Source of the DNA: Micromonospora sp. ATCC 39149
GTDB taxonomy: Bacteria; Actinomycetota; Actinomycetes; Mycobacteriales; Micromonosporaceae
Length of the DNA: 64,000 bases
Assembly (NCBI RefSeq): GCF_000158815.1
Contig: NZ_GG657738.1
Span: 6,244,787 to 6,308,786, forward strand
Direction of reading: 5' to 3'
Made by a program: the position numbers and the translations under genes. Of this stretch, positions 28,941 through 37,593 are shown piece after piece. The notes under the pieces were generated by a model. The model searched no databases. It saw nothing but the letters and a program-made list of their open reading frames with translations, and was not told where the DNA came from. Each line of letters begins with the position of its first letter. The stretch's first letter is position 1.

Positions 28941-29045
28941 GCGCGCCAGCCTCCCTGGTTTCCACTCCGGACGCCATCGAGTTGCGCTCGTTCATCGCGC
29001 ATACACCTCGGGCACCTGGCAGCACCTTCGATACACGCCCTAGAT

Positions 29046-31085
29046 CTACCCGCTTGACTTCGCCGGGCGGGGGATGGGGTCCACCGCCAGCCGGGTTGCC
29101 AGCGCCTCGTGCCGGAACTGGTAGCTGGCGCCCGCCTCCTGCAGCACCCCGAGCCTGGCCAGGTCGTCCAGTAGCCGCAGCAGCCGCAGCGGCAGCAGCT
29201 GTTGCCGGGCCGCCGATAGGCGCGCGTCGACGTAGAACGCCCACGGCGACACCCGGAGCTGGATTACGGCCGCACCGGCGGCGATGCAGGCGGCCATGAC
29301 GGCGGCGTGGGTGGTGAGCCAGGTGAGGAGGCCGAAGCCGCTGCCCCAGATCAGCGCCCCGGCGATCGCCGCGTTGCGGACCCGGCGCAGCAGCCGGCGG
29401 GCGGTCAGCACCCGTTCGCTGCCGCCGGTGCGGGCGGCCAGCCGGCTCGTGCCGACGGTGATCACGGTCGCGGCGGCGGCGCCGGACATGACGCCAAGGC
29501 TCGGGTCGCCGGCCCAGCGGCCCACCAGCAGGCCGATCAGCGGGCCACCGAGGGCGGCCAGGCCGGCGCCGAGGTTCAGGGCCGGCTGCATGCGGATCCC
29601 CGAGTGGAGGTCGGCCCACCGGTGGATCTGGGACGCGATCGCTCCTGCAACGCCGCCCAGTGCGATCTCGAGGCCGGTCGGCAGCACACTCTCGCCCCGC
29701 AGGAGCCGGACCAGCGTGGCGGCGGTGATGACCGCCAAGATCGCGACCACCGGGAAGGTGCCACCCGGGGTCGGGAACGACTTCCGCAACGTCCACCACT
29801 CGAGGTCCCGCTCGCCGGTGAGGCGCAGATGACGAGCCAGCACCCGGGCGTACGTCTGGGCCTTGGTCTTGCTCCACCTCGCGCGCCGCTCGGAATGACC
29901 GGCCAGCTGCGCCTCGATTCGGGAGGTCCCGTCGACGAAGTCGTCGTGCTGACCGATCACGGCGGGCACGAACTCGTCGAGCAGGTGGTCCTCGATGCTG
30001 CCCTTGGTCCGGAACCGTTTGCGATCCAGCAGCTCCGCGGGGTCGCGGTCGCCGGACCGGAAGACCCGCAGGGCCAAGAAGACCATCAGGGGCGTGCTGA
30101 GTACGCCGGCCAGCGCCCCGATGTCCTCACCGTCCTCGATCCTCCGGCTCAGCGGCCGCCACCGCTCGTCCTGCCCGGCCAGGTAATCGAGCGCGGCGGC
30201 GGGGGCGAGCGGCTGGATCTCCAGGATCGGCGTGCCCGCGTGGAGCTTGAGGTCCCCGAACTCCTTGGAACGACAGGTGAGCAGCAGCGGTATCCGCTCT
30301 GGAAGGTCCCTGAGCTGCCGGTAGGCCTTCGGGCGGACGGCGGATGGCACCTCGTCGAGGCCGTCCAGGACCGGCAGCAGCTCGCCGTCGAGGAGCAGCT
30401 GGCTCGCGGCGGTGCTGCCATAGGCGGCAACGTTGGCAAAACCCGCGAAGTCGGTGCAGATCCGGCGGAGGATCCACTCCAGCAGGTCCTCGTCGGTTGG
30501 GTCCCAGGACGACAGGGACAGCACGACCGGGACCGGGCCGGAACCGGTGACGAGCAGCCGGTCGGCGACCAGCAGCGCCAGCGAGGTCTTGCCGGAGCCG
30601 CCGTTGCCGAGCAGCACCAACCGCGAGACGCCCGCCTCCCCGAGCCGGACGGCGATGTCGTCGACCGTACCGCTCAGCCCGGCCGTGCTGCCGGCGACCG
30701 CGACGCCCTTGCGGCCGTCTTCCCCCCTGCCTCGGCCGCCGGCCGACCAGCGGACCTGCAACGGCACCGAACCGCCGAGCTCACGCCGGCGGATCTCACG
30801 CTGGACCAGGAAACGGGAGTCGCGGGCCATCATCGCTCGGGCATGGGTGACCTGCTCCGGGGTGCTGGCGCGTTCGCCGGCCGACTGCCGGCGCGGCAGG
30901 GACAGGAAGATCTGCAGGATCGACAGCAGTACGGCGGCCACGGCCGACGCCCAGCTGGCGACCTCCAGCGGCGCCGACGACTGATCCGCAAACGGTCCCT
31001 GTCGCAGGTAGACGAGCAGCAGCACGGCCGAGTAGGAGAGCACGAGCAACACCGCCACCGTCACCCGCGAACGGACCCAGCCCAC
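29046..31085 (-). CDS. NACHT-domain STAND NTPase with membrane segments
   Basis: 679 residues from GTG 31085, which has GGGGAGG six bases upstream. Two hydrophobic segments near the start (VTVAVLLVLSYSAVLLLVYL and VASWASAVAAVLLSILQIF) anchor the N-terminus. The NACHT ATPase follows at about 150-330: Walker A LLGNGGSGKTSLAL, Walker B LLPVLDGLDEVP, sensor-like PLLLTCRSKEF. The second half holds a helical part and four or more further hydrophobic stretches (VVAILAVITAATLVRLL, LNLGAGLAALGGPLIGLLVG, ALIWGSGFGLLTWLTT), ending in a winged-helix-like tail (LLDDLARLGVLQEAGASYQFRHE). STAND ATPases of this kind act in signalling and anti-phage defence. No effector domain is obvious, so the role here is inference. 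It stands next to IS debris and a cluster edge. Confidence 0.75.
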   Translation of the reverse strand: MGWVRSRVTVAVLLVLSYSAVLLLVYLRQGPFADQSSAPLEVASWASAVAAVLLSILQIFLSLPRRQSAGERASTPEQVTHARAMMARDSRFLVQREIRRRELGGSVPLQVRWSAGGRGRGEDGRKGVAVAGSTAGLSGTVDDIAVRLGEAGVSRLVLLGNGGSGKTSLALLVADRLLVTGSGPVPVVLSLSSWDPTDEDLLEWILRRICTDFAGFANVAAYGSTAASQLLLDGELLPVLDGLDEVPSAVRPKAYRQLRDLPERIPLLLTCRSKEFGDLKLHAGTPILEIQPLAPAAALDYLAGQDERWRPLSRRIEDGEDIGALAGVLSTPLMVFLALRVFRSGDRDPAELLDRKRFRTKGSIEDHLLDEFVPAVIGQHDDFVDGTSRIEAQLAGHSERRARWSKTKAQTYARVLARHLRLTGERDLEWWTLRKSFPTPGGTFPVVAILAVITAATLVRLLRGESVLPTGLEIALGGVAGAIASQIHRWADLHSGIRMQPALNLGAGLAALGGPLIGLLVGRWAGDPSLGVMSGAAAATVITVGTSRLAARTGGSERVLTARRLLRRVRNAAIAGALIWGSGFGLLTWLTTHAAVMAACIAAGAAVIQLRVSPWAFYVDARLSAARQQLLPLRLLRLLDDLARLGVLQEAGASYQFRHEALATRLAVDPIPRPAKSSG

Positions 31086-31293
31086 GACTGCCCTCCCCAA
31101 GCCACCGCCCACTGTGGAGCCGGGGCAAGGATATGTGCACGGCCCAGGCCCTCAATCACCGAGCGGGGCAGGCCCGTCGACCGCCGGTTCGCCATGATCG
31201 CAACACCCGCATGGAACGAACAACGATCATCGATACCTAAGGATCCGCGATCATGCGCGAGGTCGTTAGAGGACGTCTGATTCACGTATTTAG

Positions 31294-31610
31294 TCAGTTA
31301 TGTGCTTTTAGTCGTCTCGCCAGGTTGGGGTGGTTTCGGTGGTGAGGCGTTTGGCGCGGTTGTCGATCATGGTGAGGGTGGTCATGCTGGCGGAGTTGTC
31401 GGGTCGGGTTTCGTAGTCGCGCACGAGTCGGCGGTGGTGCATGAGCCAGCCGATGGTGCGTTCGACGACCCATCGGCGTTTGACCACGCTGAAGCCTTTG
31501 ACCTGCGGGTCTTTGGTGACGATCTCGACGTCGACGCCGAGGTGGGCGCCGTGTTCGACGAGGCGTTTCTTGAAGCCGGCGTCGAGGGAGGGCGAGCTGT
31601 CGGGGCGCAA
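31294..31610 (-). pseudogene. IS5-family transposase, C-terminal remnant
   Basis: About 100 residues on the minus strand match the C-terminal end of an IS5-type DDE transposase: DAGFKKRLVEHGAHLGVDVE, GFSVVKRRWVVERTIGWLMH (the Y/W-region Glu) and a tail ending TPTWRDD. The N-terminal two thirds with the two Asp residues are missing and replaced by nucleotidyltransferase sequence. It is a dead fragment marking past insertion at the border of the NRPS cluster. Confidence 0.75.
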
Positions 31611-31640
31611 CGCCCTCGTTCAACACGCCGCAGCCGCGTT

Positions 31641-32190
31641 CGCCACGGATGATTAGGGTGGACCAGGCCGAGTGCCGCGTCCAGCCAGCCGCGTTCCGCT
31701 CGGGACAGCAGCGGCAGCACGCCGGTGAAGTCAGCCTCGTCCTTGTCCCGCGTGTGCTTTGCCTTGAACAGCAGCACGGCCTCGATAGCCAGGTACGGGA
31801 TCCCGTCGTCGGTGCGCCGGATGATCTCGTAGTACGGCCGGCGGATCCGCCGTTCGTCACGGCGGCAGATCCAGACGTCCCCATCGTGCGGCTCCCGGAA
31901 GAGGTCGAAGCGCCACCTGGCTGCCGCCGGATCCCAGGCCCAGGTCTGATGCGAGTCGCCGGCCAAGGTCTCGGCCGCCAAAGGCGCCAGAACGCCCTCG
32001 CCCGCCGGCACCCAGAACTCAGGCTCGGGAAACAGCGGCGGCAGGAGCGCAAAACGCGCTGCGGGCACGGCGGCCTCCAGGTCCTCGTGTGCGCGGGTCT
32101 GCTCCCCGCGGAACAGATCCACCGACCAGCCGCCTGCGACGTACCAGGGGATCTGCAGGTCGCGGAGGCGCTCGGCCAGCTGTCTTGGGT
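31641..32190 (-). pseudogene. nucleotidyltransferase (ANT(2'')-like) remnant, both ends lost
   Basis: One minus-strand frame reads as an aminoglycoside-nucleotidyltransferase-like domain: PWYVAGGWSVDLFRGEQTRA, then HEDLEAAVPAARFALL, FDLFREPHDGDVWICRRDE, YLAIEAVLLFKAKHTRDKDE and a final LVHPNHPW. The N-terminus joins the end of the aminotransferase gene without an in-frame start codon, and the C-terminus runs into the IS5 remnant. The G-G-W-x-x-D-L-F core is kept, but the gene looks truncated on both sides and probably non-functional. Confidence 0.6.
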
Positions 32191-32199
32191 GCCGTGCAC

Positions 32200-33450
32200 T
32201 CAGCGATCGACCGCTGCCGCCACCGCTTCCTCCAGGATGCCGAGGCCCTCGGCCAGTTCTTGATCCGTCGATGTCAGGGGTGGCATGAGCTTCAACACCT
32301 CGTCAACGGACCCGGACGTCTCCATCAGCAGTCCACGGGAGAACGTCTCCCGGGCGACCCGTCCGGCCATGCGCGGTTCCCGGAAGGCCAGACCCCACAC
32401 CAGGCCCCGACCACGTGCGGCCGCTATGTGCGCCGGGTGCCGACCGGCGAGTTCCCCCAGGATCTCCTCGAGCAGGATGTCCCGTTCCGCCGTCTGCTTC
32501 TCCAGTTTGCTGTCGGTCCAGAACTCCTTCAGCGCGGCGGCTGCTGTGATGAAGGCGGGGTTGTTGCCGCGGAATGTTCCGTTGTGTTCGCCGGGTTGCC
32601 ATACGTCGAGTTCGGTGCGGAACAGGGTGAGGGACATCGGCAGGCCGTATCCGCTGATGGACTTGGACAGGCAGACGATGTCGGGGGTGATCCCGGCGTG
32701 TTCGAAGCTGAAGAACGGGCCGGTGCGGCCGCAGCCCATCTGGATGTCGTCGATGATCAGGAGTATGTGGCGGCGGGTGCACAACTCGGCGAGGTCGGCG
32801 AGCCAGGTCGCGCGGGCTGGGTTGACACCGCCTTCGCCCTGTACGGTCTCCACGATGACGGCGGCGGGTAGGTCCATTCCGCTGCTGCTGTCGGCGAGCA
32901 TGGCGTCGAGCAGTGTGAGCCCGGATATCTGGCCGCCGGCGAAGCCGTCGTAGGGGATGTGCCAGGTGTGCCCGAGTGGGACGCCGGCGCCTGCGCGTTT
33001 GGTGGCGTTTCCGGTGATGGCTAGTGAGCCGAGTGACATGCCGTGGAAGGCGCCGGTGAAGGCGACGATGGTGTGACGTCCGGTCACTTTGCGGGCGAGT
33101 TTGAGTGCGGCCTCGACGCTGTTGGCTCCGGTGGGTCCGGTGAACTGTACGCGGTAGTCCAAGTGGCGCGGGCCGAGTACTCGCGTTGCGAATTCGGTGA
33201 GGAAGTCCTGTTTGGCGGCGGTAAGCATGTCGAGGCTGTGGGTGATTCCGTCCTGCTCGAGGTAATCCAGCAGGGCTCGCTTGAGTATCGGGTGGTTGTG
33301 GCCGTAGTTGAGGGCGCTGGCGCCGGCGAAGAAGTCGAGGTAGACGCGGCCGTCGCGGGCGAACATGTGGCTACCTCGCCCGTGGTCGAACACGACCGGC
33401 CAGTTCCGGCAGTAACTACGGACCTCGGACTCAATTGTCGGGGCGATCAT
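32200..33450 (-). CDS. ectB: diaminobutyrate--2-oxoglutarate aminotransferase (EctB type)
   Basis: 416 residues from ATG 33450, with AGGAG directly upstream. It is a class III PLP aminotransferase of the EctB/DABA group: DGRVYLDFFAGASALNYGHN near the start, FTGPTGANSVEAALK, GAFHGMSLGSLAITGN, VIVETVQGEGGVN, LLIIDDIQMGCGRTG with the PLP-binding Asp, and CLSKSISGYGLP with the Lys. EctB moves an amino group from glutamate to aspartate semialdehyde to form L-2,4-diaminobutyrate. No ectA or ectC is nearby, so it is not an ectoine operon. Its place beside mbtH and NRPS genes suggests it feeds 2,4-diaminobutyrate to the assembly line; the second A domain has an acidic pocket that would fit. Confidence 0.85.
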   Translation of the reverse strand: MIAPTIESEVRSYCRNWPVVFDHGRGSHMFARDGRVYLDFFAGASALNYGHNHPILKRALLDYLEQDGITHSLDMLTAAKQDFLTEFATRVLGPRHLDYRVQFTGPTGANSVEAALKLARKVTGRHTIVAFTGAFHGMSLGSLAITGNATKRAGAGVPLGHTWHIPYDGFAGGQISGLTLLDAMLADSSSGMDLPAAVIVETVQGEGGVNPARATWLADLAELCTRRHILLIIDDIQMGCGRTGPFFSFEHAGITPDIVCLSKSISGYGLPMSLTLFRTELDVWQPGEHNGTFRGNNPAFITAAAALKEFWTDSKLEKQTAERDILLEEILGELAGRHPAHIAAARGRGLVWGLAFREPRMAGRVARETFSRGLLMETSGSVDEVLKLMPPLTSTDQELAEGLGILEEAVAAAVDR

Positions 33451-33567
33451 GATGTCTCCTCGGAGTTGGAGCTGCCCGTCCACCACGGTCTTGAAGTCGC
33501 CGTCGACGTAGATGCAAGCGTCCGCGGCGCTGAACTGCAGGCCTCCGGCGGACTGGAAGTTCTGCTG

Positions 33568-33600
33568 CCGACCCGCCGCACACCGCGCACGGCGGGTCGG
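33568..33600 (-). terminator. hairpin between mbtH and ectB-like gene
   Basis: Arms 33568-33577 and 33591-33600 (CCGACCCGCC / GGCGGGTCGG) pair perfectly around a 13-base loop in the 191 bases between the mbtH stop and the aminotransferase start. It may end or attenuate the short mbtH transcript. Confidence 0.45.
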
Positions 33601-33641
33601 CGGGTCGGCGTGGCAGTGCGGTGCGGTGCGGACTCTGGCCT

Positions 33642-33839
33642 TCAGGCCTGAGCCATCTGCTCCCGCAGGCTTCGGGGCCGCATGTCCGACCACACCTTTC
33701 CGATGTGATCCAGGCACTCCTGCTTCGACCCGGACGTCCCTTCCGCGGTCCAGCCGAGCGGCAGCTCCCGGTCGGCCCACCAGATCGAGTACTGCTCCTC
33801 GTCGTTTCGCACGACGCGGTAGACACCGTCGTCAGTCAT
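33642..33839 (-). CDS. mbtH: MbtH-like NRPS accessory protein
   Basis: 65 residues, the usual size. It has the family residues: YRVVRNDEEQYSIWW, LPLGWTAEGTSGSKQECLDH and a final WSDMRPRSLRE, with the conserved Trp residues and the S-x-x-E-C-L-x-H-I pattern. MbtH proteins bind NRPS adenylation domains and are often needed for their folding or activity. It is divergent from the NRPS operon by 177 bases and probably serves its A domains. ATG 33839. Confidence 0.95.
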   Translation of the reverse strand: MTDDGVYRVVRNDEEQYSIWWADRELPLGWTAEGTSGSKQECLDHIGKVWSDMRPRSLREQMAQA

Positions 33840-34016
33840 GGCCCCTCCGGCCTGGTCGGGTGATCCGAATATGTGAGCCCGATATTGCCGGGCCCACCCA
33901 CACCATCCATAGAGACGAACAGGCAGGCGCGTCGTGCGGTTCCGTCCCTGTTCGACAGTCCCCCGCGTCGCGCAGGCTCTGGTCACGGCGGATCGCCACC
34001 TGGAAGGGGCCTCGAC

Positions 34017-34964
34017 ATGGCCGAGCGGCGCCACCTGATTTCTATCAACGACCTCACGGACGACCAACTGCGCTGGATCGTCGAGCGCGGCGCTGAGTAC
34101 TCGCGTGGTTCCGTGAAAGCGGCCCGGCCGCTGTCCGAGACGGTCGTCGGCGTGCTGTTCCGTAAGACGTCCACCCGTACCCGGACCGCGTTCTCCGCCG
34201 GTGCGCTGCGTCTCGGCGCCGAACTGATCACGTACGGCCCAGACGACCTGCAGCTGAGCACCGGCGAGTCCGTCGAGGACACCGGCGCGGTGCTGTCCGG
34301 CATGCTCGACGTTCTGGTCGCCCGCACCGCCGGGCCGGAGGCCGAGCTTCGGGCGTACGCCGCCCAGAAACGCATGTCGGTGATCAACGCGATGAGCGCG
34401 GTCGAACACCCGACGCAGGCCCTCGCCGATCTCACCACGATCGTCCGGCACTTCGGTCGGGTCGAGGGCGTACGGGTGCTGTACGTGGGGGAGGGGAACA
34501 ACACCGCCTCCGCGCTGACGCTCGCACTGTCCCGGTACCCCGGCACCGAGCTGCACCTGCGCACCCCGCCCGGGTACGGCGTCGAAAAGGGATACCTCGA
34601 TCAAGCGGCGGCGTCCGCCGGGCGTAGCGGCGCGCGCGTCGAGCAGCGGCACGATCTGTCGGGCCTGCCGCCGGTCGATGTCGTCTACACCACCCGTTGG
34701 CAGACCACGGGATCGACGAAGCCGACGCCCGACTGGCGTTCCGAATTCGCCCCGTTCCAGGTCGATGAGGCGCTGATGGCCGCCTGTCCCGGCGCGGTGT
34801 TCATGCATGACCTGCCGGCCCACCGGGGCGAGGAGGTGACCGGGGCGGTGCTCGACGGGCCCGCGAGCATCGCCTTCGCCCAGGCCGAGAACAAGTACCA
34901 CAGCGCCCGGGCGGTCCTGGAGTGGTGCGCCGCCGACCGGCCGAGCGGCGGAGTGGGGCTGTGA
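34017..34964 (+). CDS. ornithine carbamoyltransferase-like enzyme, probably 2,3-diaminopropionate N-carbamoyltransferase
   Basis: 315 residues from ATG 34017 (GGAAGGGG upstream). The carbamoyl-phosphate site is intact: KTSTRTRTAF and HPTQALAD. The amino-acid side differs from true ornithine enzymes: the HCLP loop reads MHDLPAHRGEEV (Cys to Asp), and the SMG segment reads RWQTTGSTKP. It opens the NRPS operon just before a stand-alone A domain (four-base overlap), with SbnA/SbnB-like 2,3-diaminopropionate genes further on. Carbamoyltransferase homologues next to Dap genes are known from viomycin-type and zwittermicin clusters, where 3-ureidoalanine is a building block. I infer carbamoylation of L-Dap at N3. 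A duplicate argF for arginine is less likely given the changed loops. Confidence 0.8.
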   Translation: MAERRHLISINDLTDDQLRWIVERGAEYSRGSVKAARPLSETVVGVLFRKTSTRTRTAFSAGALRLGAELITYGPDDLQLSTGESVEDTGAVLSGMLDVLVARTAGPEAELRAYAAQKRMSVINAMSAVEHPTQALADLTTIVRHFGRVEGVRVLYVGEGNNTASALTLALSRYPGTELHLRTPPGYGVEKGYLDQAAASAGRSGARVEQRHDLSGLPPVDVVYTTRWQTTGSTKPTPDWRSEFAPFQVDEALMAACPGAVFMHDLPAHRGEEVTGAVLDGPASIAFAQAENKYHSARAVLEWCAADRPSGGVGL

Positions 34965-36433
34965 GCACCTTCCTCGACGACATCTTCACCCACGCCGCGA
35001 CCCGGCCCGACGCGTCGGCGATTGTCACCCCGGACACCGTCGTGCGCTACACGGATTTCGCCGCCCGGACCGATCGGCTGGCCCGGGCGCTGGTCGCCCG
35101 GGGCGTCGGACCGGAGCAGGTATGCGCGGTCATGGTCGACCGAGGCCCGGAGGCCGTCATCGCGATGGCGGCCGTGCTTCGAGCCGGCGGCGCCTTCCTC
35201 ACCCTCAACGTCGAGCTACCCGATCAGCGGCTGGCGGCCATGGTCCGCACCGCCCAGGCCAGGTTCCTGGTCACCACGCCAACCCGGGCCGGGCAGCTCG
35301 ACCTCCCCATCGACGGCCCGACCGTGTTCGTCGACGCGCCTGACGTGCCTGCGACCCTGCGACCGCTGTCGCCCCGTTCGCTCGCCTACGTGAGTCACAC
35401 CTCCGGCTCGAGCGGGCCGCCGAACGCGGTACTGCTCGAGCACCGCGGCGTCACCAACTACCTACGGTTCATCGTCGACGACTACGAACTCGATCCGGAC
35501 ACCGTGGTGCTGCAATTCGCGCCGTTCGGGTACGACGCCTCGATCCGCGACACGTTCGCCCCGCTCGTCGCCGGCGGGCAGGTGGTCCTGGTACCGCGCT
35601 CCACCCTGTTGCGGAACGGCGAGTTCGCCGCGGCCGTCCGCGAGTGGGGGGTGAACACGATCCTCTCGGCTACCCCGACGTTCCTGACGTCGCTGCGTCA
35701 GAGCGATCTGCCCGACCTGCGGTTGACCGTTTCCAGCGGTGAGTCGCTGCGTCCCTTCCTTGTCGCCGGCGGCCGGGACTGCGTACGCGGACGGATGGTC
35801 AACCAGTACGGTCCGACCGAGACCACGATGACCGCGACACGATTCGACGTGCCGGCGGTCCCCGACGCGACGGTCGACCTGATCGGGAAACCGATCGACG
35901 GCGTCAGCGTGCGCCTGCTCGACGACAATCTGCACACCGTGCCCGACGGCGGTGTCGGCGAGGTGTGGATCGGTGGATGTGGTGTCGCGCGCGGGTACAG
36001 CGGCAGGCCGGCGTTGACCGCGGCCCGGTTCGTGCCAGACCCCCATGGGACGCCCGGCACGCGCATGTATCGCACCGGGGACCTGGCACGCCGGTTGCCC
36101 GACGGTGATCTCGTGTACCTCGGGCGCATCGACCGGCAGATCAAGGTCCGTGGATACCGGATCGACCCGGCCGAGATCGAGGGCGCGCTGCTGGCCCACC
36201 CCGCCGTCGCTGGCGCGGTGGTCACCGCGGGTACCGACGTCGACGGCCGGGTCTTCCTCATCGCGCATGTCGCTGGCGCGCCGGCGGAGGTGACGGACTC
36301 AGCATTGCGCGCGCATCTCGCGATGACGCTGCCCCATTACATGATCCCGCGACGGTTCGTCCGGATCGACAGCGTACCCACGACCGTCAGCGGCAAGACC
36401 GACCGTCGGGCGATCACTGTGGACGGGCCATGA
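34961..36433 (+). CDS. stand-alone adenylation domain
   Basis: 490 residues from GTG 34961, overlapping the previous stop by four bases. It is an amino-acid-type A domain alone, without condensation or carrier domain. A3 reads SHTSGSSGPPNAVLLEH, so the Lys of the usual PKG is missing; A4 has FGYDASIRDTF; A5 NQYGPTETT; A7 YRTGDLA; A8 IDRQIKVRGYRI; A10 SGKTDR with the catalytic Lys. My manual reading of the pocket (D A R S V S Q M T) matches no substrate code that I know. It might load the first NRPS condensation step in trans, charge the free ACP of the minus-strand operon, or activate a non-proteinogenic precursor. No stand-alone PCP is adjacent. Activity seems likely, substrate unknown. Confidence 0.85.
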   Translation: MSTFLDDIFTHAATRPDASAIVTPDTVVRYTDFAARTDRLARALVARGVGPEQVCAVMVDRGPEAVIAMAAVLRAGGAFLTLNVELPDQRLAAMVRTAQARFLVTTPTRAGQLDLPIDGPTVFVDAPDVPATLRPLSPRSLAYVSHTSGSSGPPNAVLLEHRGVTNYLRFIVDDYELDPDTVVLQFAPFGYDASIRDTFAPLVAGGQVVLVPRSTLLRNGEFAAAVREWGVNTILSATPTFLTSLRQSDLPDLRLTVSSGESLRPFLVAGGRDCVRGRMVNQYGPTETTMTATRFDVPAVPDATVDLIGKPIDGVSVRLLDDNLHTVPDGGVGEVWIGGCGVARGYSGRPALTAARFVPDPHGTPGTRMYRTGDLARRLPDGDLVYLGRIDRQIKVRGYRIDPAEIEGALLAHPAVAGAVVTAGTDVDGRVFLIAHVAGAPAEVTDSALRAHLAMTLPHYMIPRRFVRIDSVPTTVSGKTDRRAITVDGP

Positions 36434-37593
36434 AGACGACGGGCACCGTGCCCACCCTCGCGGACGTGCGCATGGCCGCCGACCGGATCACGGGCCTGGT
36501 GGATCGTACCCCGTTGCTGGCCCTGGATTCGCGGCTGCTGCTCAAAGCCGAGCACCGGCAGCGCGGCGGCTCGTTCAAGGCCCGGGGCGCGGCGAACGCG
36601 ATGCTCGCGCGGTACGCGGACGAGGTGGTGGCCGGTTCGTCCGGTAACCACGGCATCGCCGTCGCCATGCTCGGTGCCGCGTTGGGCATCAGGGTGACCA
36701 TCGTGATGGCCGCCGGGGCCAGCGACGGCAAGGCGCAGGCGATCCGCTCACTCGGCGCCGGCGTGGTTCAGGTGGACGGCGGCGTGGTCGAACGCGACCG
36801 CCGGGCCGAGGACATCGCCGCGGCGACCGGGGCGGTCTTCGTGCCGTCCTCCGACCATGAGCTGGTGGTGGCCGGGGCCGGCACCGTCGGGCTCGAGGTG
36901 TTCGAGGATGTGCCGGGCGTGTCGACGATCTTCGTGCCGACCGGCGGCGGCGGCCTGCTGGCCGGCGTGTGCCTTGCCGCGTCGGTGCTGTCCCGGCCGG
37001 TGCGGATCGTCGGGGTGGAGCCGATGTCCGCCCGCCGTTACGCCGTCTCCGTTACCCGGGGTGCGCCGACGGAGTTGCCGCCGTCCATGACGATCGCCGA
37101 CGGCCTCCGAGGTCAACGCCCCGGTGCGGTTCCCTGGCCGATCATTCGGCACCGGGTCGACGATCTGATCGGCGTGACCGACGACGCGATCACCCACGCG
37201 CTGGGGGTCCTTCGCCGCGCCGGTGTCAGCGCGGAGCCGAGCGGTGCGGTAGCGCTGGCCGGCGCGCTTCGGCGCGGATCTGCCGGCCCTGCGGTGGCGA
37301 TCGTGTCCGGTGGAAACGGCACGGTCGGCAACGGCAGCACCAGAACAACAGAAGAACCTCCGGCAGAACTGCTGCCGGCGTCAACTGGTGAGTCTGCATG
37401 TTCTTCCCTGCGCTTTCTCGGTGGTGCGGAGGAGTCTCGTAGTAGGCGCATCGCAGAGCGGATGCAATTCGAGGAGCGGCTCTATGACCGAACAAACACC
37501 GCCCGGGTCAGGAGTGCTGGCGACCATCGGAGCGACACCGATCATCGAGCTGGTGAAGCTCGACCCGACAAGTCCATTCAGGACGTTCGCTAA
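36430..37593 (+). CDS. threonine/serine dehydratase- or serine racemase-like PLP enzyme
   Basis: ATG 36430 overlaps the A-domain stop by four bases. Residues 1-310 form a fold-type II PLP enzyme: Lys in RGGSFKARGAANAM, the SSGNHGIA phosphate loop, PTGGGGLLAGVC and a late IVSGGNG. This is the serine racemase and biosynthetic threonine dehydratase pattern. The last 75 residues are low in family likeness and overlap the next gene by 110 bases, so the true protein may end earlier or have suffered a late frame change. It could make D-Ser, or a 2-oxo acid from Ser or Thr; which of these the pathway uses is not shown. No epimerase domain exists in the NRPSs, so a D-amino acid supplier would make sense. 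Confidence 0.75.
   Translation: MKTTGTVPTLADVRMAADRITGLVDRTPLLALDSRLLLKAEHRQRGGSFKARGAANAMLARYADEVVAGSSGNHGIAVAMLGAALGIRVTIVMAAGASDGKAQAIRSLGAGVVQVDGGVVERDRRAEDIAAATGAVFVPSSDHELVVAGAGTVGLEVFEDVPGVSTIFVPTGGGGLLAGVCLAASVLSRPVRIVGVEPMSARRYAVSVTRGAPTELPPSMTIADGLRGQRPGAVPWPIIRHRVDDLIGVTDDAITHALGVLRRAGVSAEPSGAVALAGALRRGSAGPAVAIVSGGNGTVGNGSTRTTEEPPAELLPASTGESACSSLRFLGGAEESRSRRIAERMQFEERLYDRTNTARVRSAGDHRSDTDHRAGEARPDKSIQDVR

Noticed and set aside
32200..33450. Ectoine biosynthesis operon
   Set aside because: Only the EctB-type gene is found; ectA and ectC are absent on either side.
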